In this document: in pieces, positions 56,952 through 64,000 of the stretch | How positions within the stretch are numbered: position 1 is the stretch's first letter | Layout: each line of letters starts with the position of its first letter | Source of the DNA: Mycolicibacterium rutilum | GTDB taxonomy: Bacteria; Actinomycetota; Actinomycetes; Mycobacteriales; Mycobacteriaceae | NCBI RefSeq assembly: GCF_900108565.1 | Contig: NZ_LT629971.1 | Coordinates: forward strand, 2,542,001 to 2,606,000 | Direction of reading: 5' to 3' | DNA: 64,000 nucleotides | Program-made: the position numbers and the translations under genes | Notes under the pieces: generated by a model | What the model was told of the DNA's origin: nothing | The model's input: only the letters and a program-made list of their open reading frames with translations | Databases searched by the model: none

Positions 56952-58499
56952 ATGCGGGTAGTTGGTCGGTCAGTGGCTGCGGTTGCGGTCGCGTTGTTCA
57001 GCACGATCGTGCTGGCGGTGGCGTGGACTGCGGCGACCGCGGTGCAGTTGGCGGCGAGTGCGCTGATCATGGGCGGCACCGAGCACCCGCTGGCCCCGCC
57101 GACCGACGGGCCGGGCTTCATCAACCCGTATCTGCAGAACGTCGTCAACGAGTTCATCAACCTGGCCGCCGACGCGCCGACCGGCACCGGCGGTGCTCCG
57201 ATCGACGCGGTGGACGGCGACGTCTACGCCGTGACGTATCCCGCCGAGTTCTTCCCGGTGTTCGGCAGGAAGACCTTCGAGACCTCGGTCGGCGAGGGCC
57301 GGGCGAACCTCAACCAGTGCGCGAGCGGATCGAGCGCGTGCGAGTACAACGAGGATCCGGCGATCGACCCCGGACCGCCCGCCGGGCCGCCCGCAGAAGG
57401 TGAAGACCTGGTGATCTTCGGCTACTCGCAGAGCGCCGTGGTCGCATCGCTGGTCAAGCGTGACCTGATCGCCAACCCGCGGGAGGGGGCGGCGTCGTTC
57501 TTCCTGCTCGCCAATCCGATGCGGCCCAACGGCGGCATCCTGGCGCTCGGCCCGCGCGGGCTGACCATCCCGATTCTCGGCATCCCGTTCTACGGGCCGA
57601 CTCCGACCAACAGCTGCGAAGAAGGCGAGTGCATGCCGACCGTCGACGCGGCGGCGCAGTACGACATCCTCGGCGGCGACTCGCCGTCGAGCCTGACCAA
57701 CGTGCTGGCGATCGCGAACGCGATCGCGGGTTATCTTCTGCTGCACGGCAATCTGCAGACCGCGAGCTTCGAGGACGCGCTGTATCAGGGTTCGCACGGC
57801 GACACCGACTACTACCTCTATCCCACCGAGCGGCTGCCGATCCTGATGCCGCTGGGCGCGGTGGTGCCGTCGCCGATCCTCACCGCGCTGGACGCGCCGC
57901 TGCGCGCGGCGATCGAGGGCGCCTACCACCGCGACATCAACCCGGGCATCGCGACCGGGCTGGGGCTGACGTCGCTGCTGCCGTTCCACGACCCGGTGCG
58001 CACGATCATCAACATCATCCGCGCCATTCCGGTCGGCCTGGACGACGCGCTCGCCGAGGCGACCGGCAACCCGAACTTCCGGCCGTTCGGCACCACGCCG
58101 GTGACCAGTCCGTTCGGGGTGGGTGGCCCGGAGCTGCCGGAGGCGCCGGAGGAAGAGGCGCCCGAAGAAGAAGAGGCACCGGAAGAAGAGGTGACGACGA
58201 CCGCGCAGGACTCGTTCCGTGCGCTGAGCTCCGACGGGGATGCCAAGGATCCGGCCGAAGAGGAACCCGCGGACGAGTCCGAGGACCCGGCTGCTGACGC
58301 CGCCGGCGACACCGCGCCGGAGCAGCCGAAGGTGCGCGGGCCGATCGAGTTCGACTCGCGCAAGGAGACCGTCACGCCGTCGACCTCAGCGCCTGTCGGC
58401 GGCGAGCAGACGACCGGTGAGCCGGCCGACGATGACGACGCTGATGACGCCGGGGCTGACGAGACCGGATCTGACGACGGCGGCCAGGCGGCGGCCTAG
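56952..58499 (+). CDS. PE-PPE-domain secreted hydrolase
   Basis: A 515-residue exported protein without PE or PPE N-terminus. A signal/TM segment (residues 6-35) is followed by a PE-PPE (PF08237-type) alpha/beta hydrolase domain with the nucleophile elbow FGYSQSAVVAS near residue 160 and the conserved HGDTDYYLYPTERLPIL near 285. The last 130 residues are acidic low complexity, rich in Glu, Pro and Asp (EAPEEEEAPEEE). Members have esterase activity on short to medium acyl esters. The tail is unusual and probably disordered. Confidence 0.87.
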   Translation: MRVVGRSVAAVAVALFSTIVLAVAWTAATAVQLAASALIMGGTEHPLAPPTDGPGFINPYLQNVVNEFINLAADAPTGTGGAPIDAVDGDVYAVTYPAEFFPVFGRKTFETSVGEGRANLNQCASGSSACEYNEDPAIDPGPPAGPPAEGEDLVIFGYSQSAVVASLVKRDLIANPREGAASFFLLANPMRPNGGILALGPRGLTIPILGIPFYGPTPTNSCEEGECMPTVDAAAQYDILGGDSPSSLTNVLAIANAIAGYLLLHGNLQTASFEDALYQGSHGDTDYYLYPTERLPILMPLGAVVPSPILTALDAPLRAAIEGAYHRDINPGIATGLGLTSLLPFHDPVRTIINIIRAIPVGLDDALAEATGNPNFRPFGTTPVTSPFGVGGPELPEAPEEEAPEEEEAPEEEVTTTAQDSFRALSSDGDAKDPAEEEPADESEDPAADAAGDTAPEQPKVRGPIEFDSRKETVTPSTSAPVGGEQTTGEPADDDDADDAGADETGSDDGGQAAA

Positions 58500-58503
58500 G
58501 GGG

Positions 58504-58821
58504 TCAGGCCTGCCGGTCGCAGTTCAGCGAGACGGTGATCGACCGGCTGACCACGACGGTGATGTACTCGCGGTCCTCGCCCTTGCCGACGCGGAACGTG
58601 CGGGTGACCTCCTGCGGGTTGCGCACGCTGGTGACCACGCATTGGTTGAGCGGCGCCGTGCCGACCCGGTCGATGACGACGTCGTAGCCCGTCGCCTCGA
58701 GTTCGCCGATGGTCTGCAGCGCCCCGCCGGCCTGTACCGGCTGCGCCGACGCGACCGCCGCCGGCGCCAGGATGACGCCCGCCGTCGCTGCTGTTGCTGC
58801 CACACTCCAAAGAGCACGCAT
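58504..58821 (-). CDS. Small secreted protein
   Basis: A 105-residue protein: signal peptide MRALWSVAATAATAGVILAP ending ASA, and a mature domain of about 75 residues with two Cys (NQCVVT and LNCDRQA) that may form a disulfide. GGAGG lies five bases before the ATG. I recognise it as a type of short mycobacterial exported protein without known function. It is convergent with the PE-PPE gene (four bases between stops) and divergent from the next lipoprotein gene. Confidence 0.82.
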   Translation of the reverse strand: MRALWSVAATAATAGVILAPAAVASAQPVQAGGALQTIGELEATGYDVVIDRVGTAPLNQCVVTSVRNPQEVTRTFRVGKGEDREYITVVVSRSITVSLNCDRQA

Positions 58822-58843
58822 GACAGCCTCCGTCCGTTGAGAG

Positions 58844-59533
58844 TTGAAGTTGCTAACTGTTGATCGCCGCACGGCCTCGAAACGTTGCAAGGTGGGCGCC
58901 GTCGCGGCGGTGGCGATGTGCCTGGTGGCCTGCGGCGCACCGCAGGAACCCGCGCCGGAGCCGCCGTCGTCGCAGGCGTCGACCCGCATCAACCCGGCCC
59001 GGGTCGACCGGGCGCGCGCCGACCTGCCACCCGGCTACGAGGTCGCCGACCTCGACGGTCGCGTCGCACCGGTGACGGCCTGGGGTTACGGCCCGCAGTG
59101 GAGCACCGAACCTGCGCAGTGCGCGGCGCTGGCCGACCCGGTCGGGGACGCGGCCGCCGAGGGTTGGTCGGCCTCGGGGCCCGGCGGCATCGTCTACGCG
59201 GCCGTCGCCGCGGCGCCCGGTGCGATGGATCGCGCCGTCGTCGACGCCTGCGGGCAGTGGACGGTGTCGGGCGGGCGCACCACCGGCACCGTCACGCTCG
59301 CGCCTGCGCCTCCGCTGCCGGATGCGACGACCGTCGCCATGTCCACTGACAGCACCACCGTCGTCGAGGGCGGCACCGAAACCCGTTCGCACGCCGAGAC
59401 CGTCACCGCATACCTGGGCGACCACGTCGCGTTCGTCACCGTCGTCACCGATCCGGGGTCCGCGCATCCGCAACTGAGCGCCGAGTTCGCCGCCACGCTG
59501 ATCGACAAAACCGTGTCCGCGTTACGCGGTTAG
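58844..59533 (+). CDS. Lipoprotein of DUF5642 type, copy 1
   Basis: A 229-residue lipoprotein with lipobox LVAC after a short basic N-terminus (RRTASKRCK) and a mature domain containing DLPPGYEVADL and two Cys (PAQCAAL; DACGQW). It is similar in plan to the next protein. The start is uncertain: TTG at 58844 or 58850, only 22-28 bases from the divergent gene, no ATG available before the signal sequence. Confidence 0.8.
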   Translation: MKLLTVDRRTASKRCKVGAVAAVAMCLVACGAPQEPAPEPPSSQASTRINPARVDRARADLPPGYEVADLDGRVAPVTAWGYGPQWSTEPAQCAALADPVGDAAAEGWSASGPGGIVYAAVAAAPGAMDRAVVDACGQWTVSGGRTTGTVTLAPAPPLPDATTVAMSTDSTTVVEGGTETRSHAETVTAYLGDHVAFVTVVTDPGSAHPQLSAEFAATLIDKTVSALRG

Positions 59534-59562
59534 GCGACCGTCGCCGGGTAAGTTGTGCGGCG

Positions 59563-60219
59563 ATGTCTACGAGGGCGATGGCGGTCTGCGCGTGCGCGGG
59601 GGTGCTTGTCGCGTGCGGACAGTCCGGGGCGGACCTGTCGCAGGCCGACATTGCGCGGGTCAAGGACGTGCGCTCGAGCTTCGGACCGGGCTTCACGGTC
59701 ACCGACGTGGGGCCGACGGGCATCGACCCGCGGCTTCTCGGCCAGCAGTCGGTGCCGCCGGGCATGCGCTTCGAGCCGGCCGACTGCGCGTCGTTCGCCA
59801 ACCAGCAGATGGTGCCCGCCGGTGCCAAGGGCAACATGGTCGCCACCACCGCCGAAGGTGACGGCAACCGGTTCATCACGATCGCGCTCGAGACGTCGGA
59901 GGCGGCGGAAGTCAAAGCGCCGCAGGACAATTGCCGCAAGGTCGGATTCGCCGGCGGCGGTGTGCGCGGGCTCGTCGAAGAGGTTGAGGCGCCGCAGATC
60001 GAGGGCGTGCAGACGCTGGGGACCCACCGGGTGCTGCAGACGACGGTGGACGGCAAGCCCCGCACCGGTGAGCTGTACAACTATGTCGCGGGTTTCGGAA
60101 CGTTCCTGGTGATCGTCACCGCGAATCCGTTGGTGCTGCCCGACAAGCCGGTCGCCGAGGTCGACACGCAACGCGCCCGCGACCTGCTGGCGGCCGCGGT
60201 GAAGGCGGTCCAGAACTAG
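59563..60219 (+). CDS. Lipoprotein of DUF5642 type, copy 2
   Basis: A 218-residue lipoprotein: MSTRAMAVCACAGVLVACGQ with lipobox LVAC, then a domain with FGPGFTVTDVGP, FEPADCASFANQQ and DNCRKVGF. DUF5642 proteins are restricted to mycobacteria and relatives and have no assigned role. TAAGTT eight bases before the ATG and the lack of a ribosome site hint at a leaderless mRNA. By position it may correspond to Rv0999. Its last four bases overlap the convergent alkB-like gene. Confidence 0.84.
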   Translation: MSTRAMAVCACAGVLVACGQSGADLSQADIARVKDVRSSFGPGFTVTDVGPTGIDPRLLGQQSVPPGMRFEPADCASFANQQMVPAGAKGNMVATTAEGDGNRFITIALETSEAAEVKAPQDNCRKVGFAGGGVRGLVEEVEAPQIEGVQTLGTHRVLQTTVDGKPRTGELYNYVAGFGTFLVIVTANPLVLPDKPVAEVDTQRARDLLAAAVKAVQN

Positions 60220-60812
60220 CGCACGTCGTGCGGGCGGAACTGGATGCTGATCCGGGGGCCGACCGGGCGCGTCGTCTTCGGGATTGCGTGCTCCCACGTG
60301 CGCTGACAGGAACCGCCCATCACCAGCAGGTCGCCGTGGGAGTGCTGCAGCCGCAGCGACTTGCCGCCGCCACGCGGCCGCAGCGCGAAAGTCCTTGTGG
60401 CGCCGAGCCCGACGATCGCGACCATGGTGTCCTCGGTGCTGCTGCGGCCGACGGTGTCGCCGTGCCAGGCGACGCTGTCGTTGCCGTCGCGGTACAGGCA
60501 CAGGCCGGCCGTGGTGAAGGGCTCGCCGAGCTCACCGGCGTAGAGGTCGTTGAGCCGGCGCCGGATCTGCTTGAGCCGCGGGTGCGGCGCGGGCTCGTCG
60601 ACCAACCGGTGGAAGCTGACCAGCCGGGGCACGTCGACGACCCGGTCGTACATCGGGCGGCGTTCGGCGCGCCACGGGATGGCGTCGACCAGTTCGCGGA
60701 ACAGCGGGTCGGCATCGTCGAGCCAGCCGGACCGGAAGTCGATCCAGGCTCCGTTGCCGAGATGGCGGCGTTCGGCGTGCTCGAACAGCGAGCTCTGCAG
60801 AGCCAGCTCCAT
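60216..60812 (-). CDS. AlkB-like Fe(II)/2-oxoglutarate dioxygenase
   Basis: A 198-residue AlkB-family protein (Rv1000c position). Metal ligands are visible as HGD in VAWHGDTVGR and the distal His in TWEHAIPKT; 2-oxoglutarate binding by Arg residues in PRISIQFRPHD. RPMYDRVVDVPRLVSFH and GLCLYRDGNDSVAWH are typical of the family. It should demethylate alkylated bases in nucleic acid. Start at MELALQSSLFE; the extension upstream overlaps soxR. Confidence 0.9.
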   Translation of the reverse strand: MELALQSSLFEHAERRHLGNGAWIDFRSGWLDDADPLFRELVDAIPWRAERRPMYDRVVDVPRLVSFHRLVDEPAPHPRLKQIRRRLNDLYAGELGEPFTTAGLCLYRDGNDSVAWHGDTVGRSSTEDTMVAIVGLGATRTFALRPRGGGKSLRLQHSHGDLLVMGGSCQRTWEHAIPKTTRPVGPRISIQFRPHDVR

Positions 60813-60846
60813 GGCGGCCAGTTTATCGCACACCCGTTCGATCGGG

Positions 60847-61281
60847 TCAGAGCCGGGCGGCACCCGGGCCGTTCTCGGCGAGCACGTCGCCCGGGTTGGA
60901 CAGCGCGCAGGTCTTCAGGCTCAGGCAGCCGCAGCCGATGCAGCCCGTCAGGTTGTCGCGCAGGCGCTGCAGATGCAGGATGCGGTCGTCGAGGTCCTGG
61001 CGCCAGCCTGCCGACAGCCGCGCCCAGTCCTTGCTGGTCGGGACGCGGTCGGTGGGCAGCGTGGCCAGCGCCTCGCGGATGCGCGAGAGCGGGATGCCGA
61101 GCCGCTGCGACATCCGGATGAACGCGACGCGGCGCAGGGTCTCGCGGGCGTAGCGCCGCTGATTGCCGCCCGTGCGCCGGCTGTGGATCAGGCCTTCGCG
61201 TTCGTAGAAGTGCAGCGCCGAGACCGCAACACCGCTGCGCGAGGACATCTCGCCGGGAGTCAGCTCGTGAATCAACTCCAT
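60847..61281 (-). CDS. soxR: Redox-sensing MerR-family regulator SoxR
   Basis: A 144-residue MerR-type regulator: helix-turn-helix [20 protein letters not shown], a dimerisation helix, and the C-terminal [2Fe-2S] ligand set [12 protein letters not shown] (CX2CXCX5C), diagnostic of SoxR. In actinobacteria SoxR responds mainly to redox-cycling compounds. The start [10 protein letters not shown] is chosen because TATGGT lies seven bases upstream (leaderless) inside the SoxR box; another in-frame ATG four codons earlier is possible. The gene is divergent from arcA and not present at this place in M. tuberculosis. Confidence 0.95.
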   Translation of the reverse strand: MELIHELTPGEMSSRSGVAVSALHFYEREGLIHSRRTGGNQRRYARETLRRVAFIRMSQRLGIPLSRIREALATLPTDRVPTSKDWARLSAGWRQDLDDRILHLQRLRDNLTGCIGCGCLSLKTCALSNPGDVLAENGPGAARL

Positions 61282-61283
61282 AA

Positions 61284-61301
61284 CATCAACCATAGTTGAG
61301 G
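61284..61301. promoter_or_regulatory. SoxR box in the soxR-arcA intergenic region
   Basis: On the minus strand CCTCAACTATGGTTGATG, an 18-bp dyad very close to the SoxR consensus (CCTCAAG-TTAA-CTTGAGG). Its centre contains TATGGT, the predicted -10 of soxR, so binding should control soxR itself. Confidence 0.7.
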
Positions 61302-61314
61302 TGGGGTCGGGTAT

Positions 61315-61320
61315 TACGGT
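61315..61320 (+). promoter_or_regulatory. -10 hexamer TACGGT before arcA (leaderless)
   Basis: TACGGT ends seven bases before the GTG at 61328, the same hexamer and spacing as before moaB2. Confidence 0.4.
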
Positions 61321-61327
61321 GCTAGAT

Positions 61328-62530
61328 GTGACGTTGGGCTGCGACTCCGAGGTGGGCAGGCTGAGCGCGGTCATCCTGCACCGGCCCGGCGCCGAGCTGC
61401 AGCGCTTGACGCCCCGCAACAACGACAGGCTGCTGTTCGACGGACTGCCGTGGGTGGCCAAGGCGCAGCGCGAGCACGACGCGTTCGCCGCGCTGTTGAC
61501 GTCGCGCGGCGTCGAGGTGCTGCTGATGGCGGATCTGCTGACCGAGGCGCTGTCGCACAGCGGCGCAGCCCGGATGCACGGCATCGCGGCGGCGGTCGAT
61601 CCGCGACGGCTGGGACTGCCGCTGGCGCAGGAACTTTCGGCGTATCTGCGCTCGTTGGAACCGGCGGCGCTGGCGCGGGTGCTAATGGCGGGGATGACGT
61701 TCAACGAGTTGCCGTTGTCGGGCGGCGAATTGGGCTTGGTCCGGCGGATGCACCACGGCGGGGACTTCGTGATCGATCCGCTGCCGAACCTGTTGTTCAC
61801 CCGCGACTCGTCGTTCTGGATCGGCCCGCGGGTGGCGATCACCTCGCTGGCGCTGCCCGCGCGGGTGCGCGAGACGTCGTTGACCGACGTGATCTATGCG
61901 CATCACCCGCGGTTCCTCGGGGTGCGCCGCGCCTACGAATCGCGGTCGGCGCCGGTCGAGGGCGGCGACGTGCTGCTGCTGGCGCCGGGCGTGGTGGCCG
62001 TCGGGGTGGGGGAGCGCACGACACCTGCCGGCGCGGAAGCGTTGGCGCGCAGCCTGTTCGACGACGATCTCGCGCACACGGTGCTGGCCGTGCCGATCGC
62101 GCAGGAGCGCGCACAGATGCACCTCGACACCGTGTGCACGATGGTCGACGTCGACGCGGTGGTGATGTACCCGGCGATCGTGGATTCACTGTCGGCGTTC
62201 ACCATTCACCGCGACGGGAACGGCGGCGTGCGCATCGACGACGCGGCGCCGTTCGTCGACGCCGCCGCCGAGGCGATGGGGATCGAGCGGCTGCGGGTCA
62301 TCGCGACGGGGCTGGATCCGGTGACGGCCGAACGCGAGCAGTGGGACGACGGGAACAACACGCTGGCGTTGGCGCCGGGGGTCGTGGTCGCCTACGAGCG
62401 CAACGTGGAAACCAATGCGCGCCTTGCCGATGCGGGCATCGAGGTGCTGCCGATCGAGGCGTCGGAATTGGGCACCGGCCGCGGCGGCCCCAGGTGTATG
62501 TCGTGCCCGGCGGGCCGCGACCCGCTCTAA
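61328..62530 (+). CDS. arcA: Arginine deiminase
   Basis: A 400-residue enzyme converting arginine to citrulline and ammonia. Guanidinium-binding Asp in [10 protein letters not shown], catalytic His in [17 protein letters not shown], and the nucleophile Cys in [15 protein letters not shown] at the C-terminus; MTFNELP near residue 124 is also conserved. Near identical in layout to M. tuberculosis ArcA (Rv1001). GTG starts at 61301, 61319 and 61328 are in frame; the last is chosen from the leaderless promoter pattern. No arcB, arcC or arcD is adjacent. Confidence 0.95.
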   Translation: MTLGCDSEVGRLSAVILHRPGAELQRLTPRNNDRLLFDGLPWVAKAQREHDAFAALLTSRGVEVLLMADLLTEALSHSGAARMHGIAAAVDPRRLGLPLAQELSAYLRSLEPAALARVLMAGMTFNELPLSGGELGLVRRMHHGGDFVIDPLPNLLFTRDSSFWIGPRVAITSLALPARVRETSLTDVIYAHHPRFLGVRRAYESRSAPVEGGDVLLLAPGVVAVGVGERTTPAGAEALARSLFDDDLAHTVLAVPIAQERAQMHLDTVCTMVDVDAVVMYPAIVDSLSAFTIHRDGNGGVRIDDAAPFVDAAAEAMGIERLRVIATGLDPVTAEREQWDDGNNTLALAPGVVVAYERNVETNARLADAGIEVLPIEASELGTGRGGPRCMSCPAGRDPL

Positions 62531-62534
62531 CGGT

Positions 62535-62548
62535 GCTCGTTTTTGCGT
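62535..62548 (+). repeat. 14-bp inverted repeat, left copy
   Basis: GCTCGTTTTTGCGT, five bases after the arcA stop. The perfect reverse complement is at 63532-63545 on the other side of the AbiEi/DUF559-like gene. Confidence 0.7.
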
Positions 62549-62580
62549 CCAGGGCTGTTTCTCGGCCGCGGGAGCAGCCC

Positions 62581-63438
62581 TCAGCGCAATCTTCGCGGCG
62601 GCTTCCAGCCCCGCCGAGCGAACGCCTCGTACGCGCGGTGCAGGATGAAGCGTCTGCTGTGTTCGGCGACAACGCGGATGTCGAGCCAGCCGCGCCGCTC
62701 GATCAGCTCGCCGCGGCCGATGTCGTAGACGTACTGGCCCCGGTCCTCGCTGTGGTGCGCTCCCTCGTAATCGAAACCGACCTTCGGTTCGTCGTAACCC
62801 ATGTCGATGTAGGCATCCTGAAAGCCGTCGCTCACCAGGATCTGCGTTCTCGGCGCAGGCAGGCCGTCGTCGATGAGGATCAACCGGACGCGCGTCTCCT
62901 GCGGTGACTCCGCCCCACCATCCATCAGCGGCAGCGCGATGCGGGCGCGCGGTAAGCCTCGTGCCCGCGGGTAGCGCTCCGCGAGGGGCAGCACATCCAC
63001 GACGGTCAGCCCGGTGGCGCGTGCCAGCGCGTCGAGGTGGCGCACCGCGATGTCCCGAGGGAGGTGCCGAGCCAGATCGAATGCGGTTCGCTGCGGTGTC
63101 GTCACGGGCAGGCCGTCGATGAATTGCACGTCATCGGCGTCCATCCGCTCGTTTCGGACCACGATGCCATCCGGCGGACGTCCGTTCTGCCACAGCATCT
63201 CGACCGGTGTGGTCGCGTCGACGTATCGCGCACCGTGTAGCGCTGCGGCGGCACGCCCCGCGATGATGCCGTTTCGCCGTGACCACAGGAACGCGCCGTG
63301 GATGCGGTCCCGCAGCGTGGGCACAACCAGTTTCGACACATAGACGTCCGGAAACATCGCGCGGTAGTTCCAGCGCAGGCTCGCGCGCGTCAGCCCGCCA
63401 CCCGCCAACGCGGCGCTACCGATAAATACCTCCCCCAT
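62581..63438 (-). CDS. AbiEi/DUF559-like protein (possible nuclease)
   Basis: A 285-residue protein: an N-terminal winged-helix-like part similar to AbiEi-type antitoxins (ALAGGGLTRASLRWNYRAMF), a middle with GLPVTTPQRTAFDLARHLP, and a C-terminal region with GYDEPKVGFDYEGAHHSED and RGWLDIRVV, the Vsr/DUF559 restriction-endonuclease-like fold (Asp and Glu as possible metal ligands). Such proteins are common, multi-copy and variable in mycobacteria. No toxin partner is adjacent. In M. tuberculosis arcA and pmt are neighbours, so this gene is an insertion between them. Start chosen at MGEVFIG. Confidence 0.82.
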   Translation of the reverse strand: MGEVFIGSAALAGGGLTRASLRWNYRAMFPDVYVSKLVVPTLRDRIHGAFLWSRRNGIIAGRAAAALHGARYVDATTPVEMLWQNGRPPDGIVVRNERMDADDVQFIDGLPVTTPQRTAFDLARHLPRDIAVRHLDALARATGLTVVDVLPLAERYPRARGLPRARIALPLMDGGAESPQETRVRLILIDDGLPAPRTQILVSDGFQDAYIDMGYDEPKVGFDYEGAHHSEDRGQYVYDIGRGELIERRGWLDIRVVAEHSRRFILHRAYEAFARRGWKPPRRLR

Positions 63439-63531
63439 GCCGACGATGCTGATCGCCCGCGCCGACAACAACGCCCCCCCGTCGCCGTTTCTGCCTGTAG
63501 GGCTGTGGATAACGCTTACGAACGACCGTGA

Positions 63532-63545
63532 ACGCAAAAACGAGC
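63532..63545 (-). repeat. 14-bp inverted repeat, right copy
   Basis: ACGCAAAAACGAGC on the plus strand, the exact reverse complement of 62535-62548. It lies 23 bases after the pmt stop codon. Confidence 0.7.
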
Positions 63546-63568
63546 CGTCGGCGGCGCACCAAGCAGAA

Positions 63569-64000
63569 CTACCGCCAGGACGGCAGCCAGATCTGCATGT
63601 TCCACGTCGCCGGCGAGATCGGCAGACCCGTCAGGATCGGGTACATCCACGCGAAGTTCGTCAGCACCAGTGCGACATAGAAACTCACCGCGAGCAGTCC
63701 GAGCGTCCGCCGCTCGGCGTTCTGGTTCGGCTTGTACAGGATGTCGCCGAGGATCAGCGCGATCATCAACACCAAGAACGGCGCCATCGTCGCCGCATAG
63801 AAGAAGTACATCTGGCGGTCGATGTCGGCGAACCACGGCAAAAAGCCCGCGCTGTAGCCGACCAGCGCGACCGCGTACCGCCAGTCGCGTTTGACGAACG
63901 CCCGCCACACCGCCCACGCCAGCACCGGCACCGCGAGGAACCACATCGCCGGCGTGCCGACCAGCATCACGGCCTTCACACACGACTGCGCCCCGCAGCC
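63569..64000 (-). CDS. pmt: Protein O-mannosyltransferase, C-terminal part (runs off the right edge)
   Basis: The last 143 residues of a polytopic membrane protein: MLVGTPAMWFLAVPVLAWAV, YAVALVGYSAGFLPWFADID and MYFFYAATMAPFLVLMIALI are the C-terminal TM segments of PMT-family enzymes (PMT_4TMC region; the Asp-Arg-Gln-Met-Tyr-Phe-Phe-Tyr motif is characteristic). It transfers mannose from polyprenyl-phosphate-mannose to secreted proteins and corresponds to Rv1002c. The frame is open to the window edge; the start is outside. Confidence 0.92.
   Translation of the reverse strand, partial: GCGAQSCVKAVMLVGTPAMWFLAVPVLAWAVWRAFVKRDWRYAVALVGYSAGFLPWFADIDRQMYFFYAATMAPFLVLMIALILGDILYKPNQNAERRTLGLLAVSFYVALVLTNFAWMYPILTGLPISPATWNMQIWLPSWR

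Noticed and set aside
62551..62581. Hairpin AGGGCTG/CAGCCCT after arcA as a terminator
   Set aside because: Stem is short with a large loop and no T-tract follows on either strand; not called as a terminator.

Overview
The window looks like a chromosomal segment of a rapidly growing mycobacterium (Mycolicibacterium type). The evidence is high GC, two MspA-family porin genes, the mprA-mprB-pepD-moaB2 block, and the same gene order as the M. tuberculosis Rv0971c-Rv1002c region (echA7, fadE12, accA2, accD2, fadE13, Rv0976c, rpmF, mprAB, pepD, moaB2, mscL, ruc, galU, moeA/glp, rimJ, glpR, tRNA-Ala, pat, alkB-like, arcA, pmt). Species cannot be fixed from the sequence alone.

Layout. 0-7.7 kb: a tightly overlapping minus-strand acyl-CoA catabolic operon (AtuA-like protein, two acyl-CoA dehydrogenases, biotin-dependent carboxylase subunits, enoyl-CoA hydratase). 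7.9-12.6 kb: ribosomal protein L32, then the MprAB envelope-stress system with PepD and MoaB2. 12.8-14.8 kb: two tandem MspA-type porins whose mature proteins are identical, each with its own promoter and terminator. 14.8-21.4 kb: MscL, a SAF-domain protein, Ruc, 5-FTHF cyclo-ligase, GalU, the gephyrin-like Glp with its membrane receptor GlpR, and a tRNA-Ala.

21.5-53.7 kb is an accessory block sitting exactly between the conserved tRNA-Ala and pat. It starts with a type VII secretion-like pair (EspC-like plus DUF1023 hydrolase), a lipoprotein, an SDR and a Mn-type superoxide dismutase. It then holds a large glycolipid locus: Mas/Pks5-type polyketide synthase, PapA acyltransferase, three WS/DGAT-like acyltransferases, two methyltransferases, three glycosyltransferases of three families, MmpL, a Drr-type three-gene ABC exporter, UDP-glucose dehydrogenase, and a fatty acyl-AMP ligase. 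The set resembles the lipooligosaccharide/acyl-glycolipid loci of mycobacteria (the Rv1521-Rv1529 type) combined with a PDIM-type Drr exporter. Its product cannot be read from the sequence. The 44.3-48.8 kb part has visibly lower GC and looks imported.

54.2-64 kb returns to the conserved backbone: cAMP-responsive acetyltransferase Pat, a shikimate-dehydrogenase-like protein, several lipoproteins and secreted proteins, AlkB-like dioxygenase, a SoxR regulator with an intact SoxR-box dyad, arginine deiminase, an orphan AbiEi/DUF559-like gene flanked by a perfect 14-bp inverted repeat, and the C-terminal part of protein O-mannosyltransferase. Several genes carry a TANNNT hexamer 6-7 nt before the start codon and so are predicted to be leaderless.
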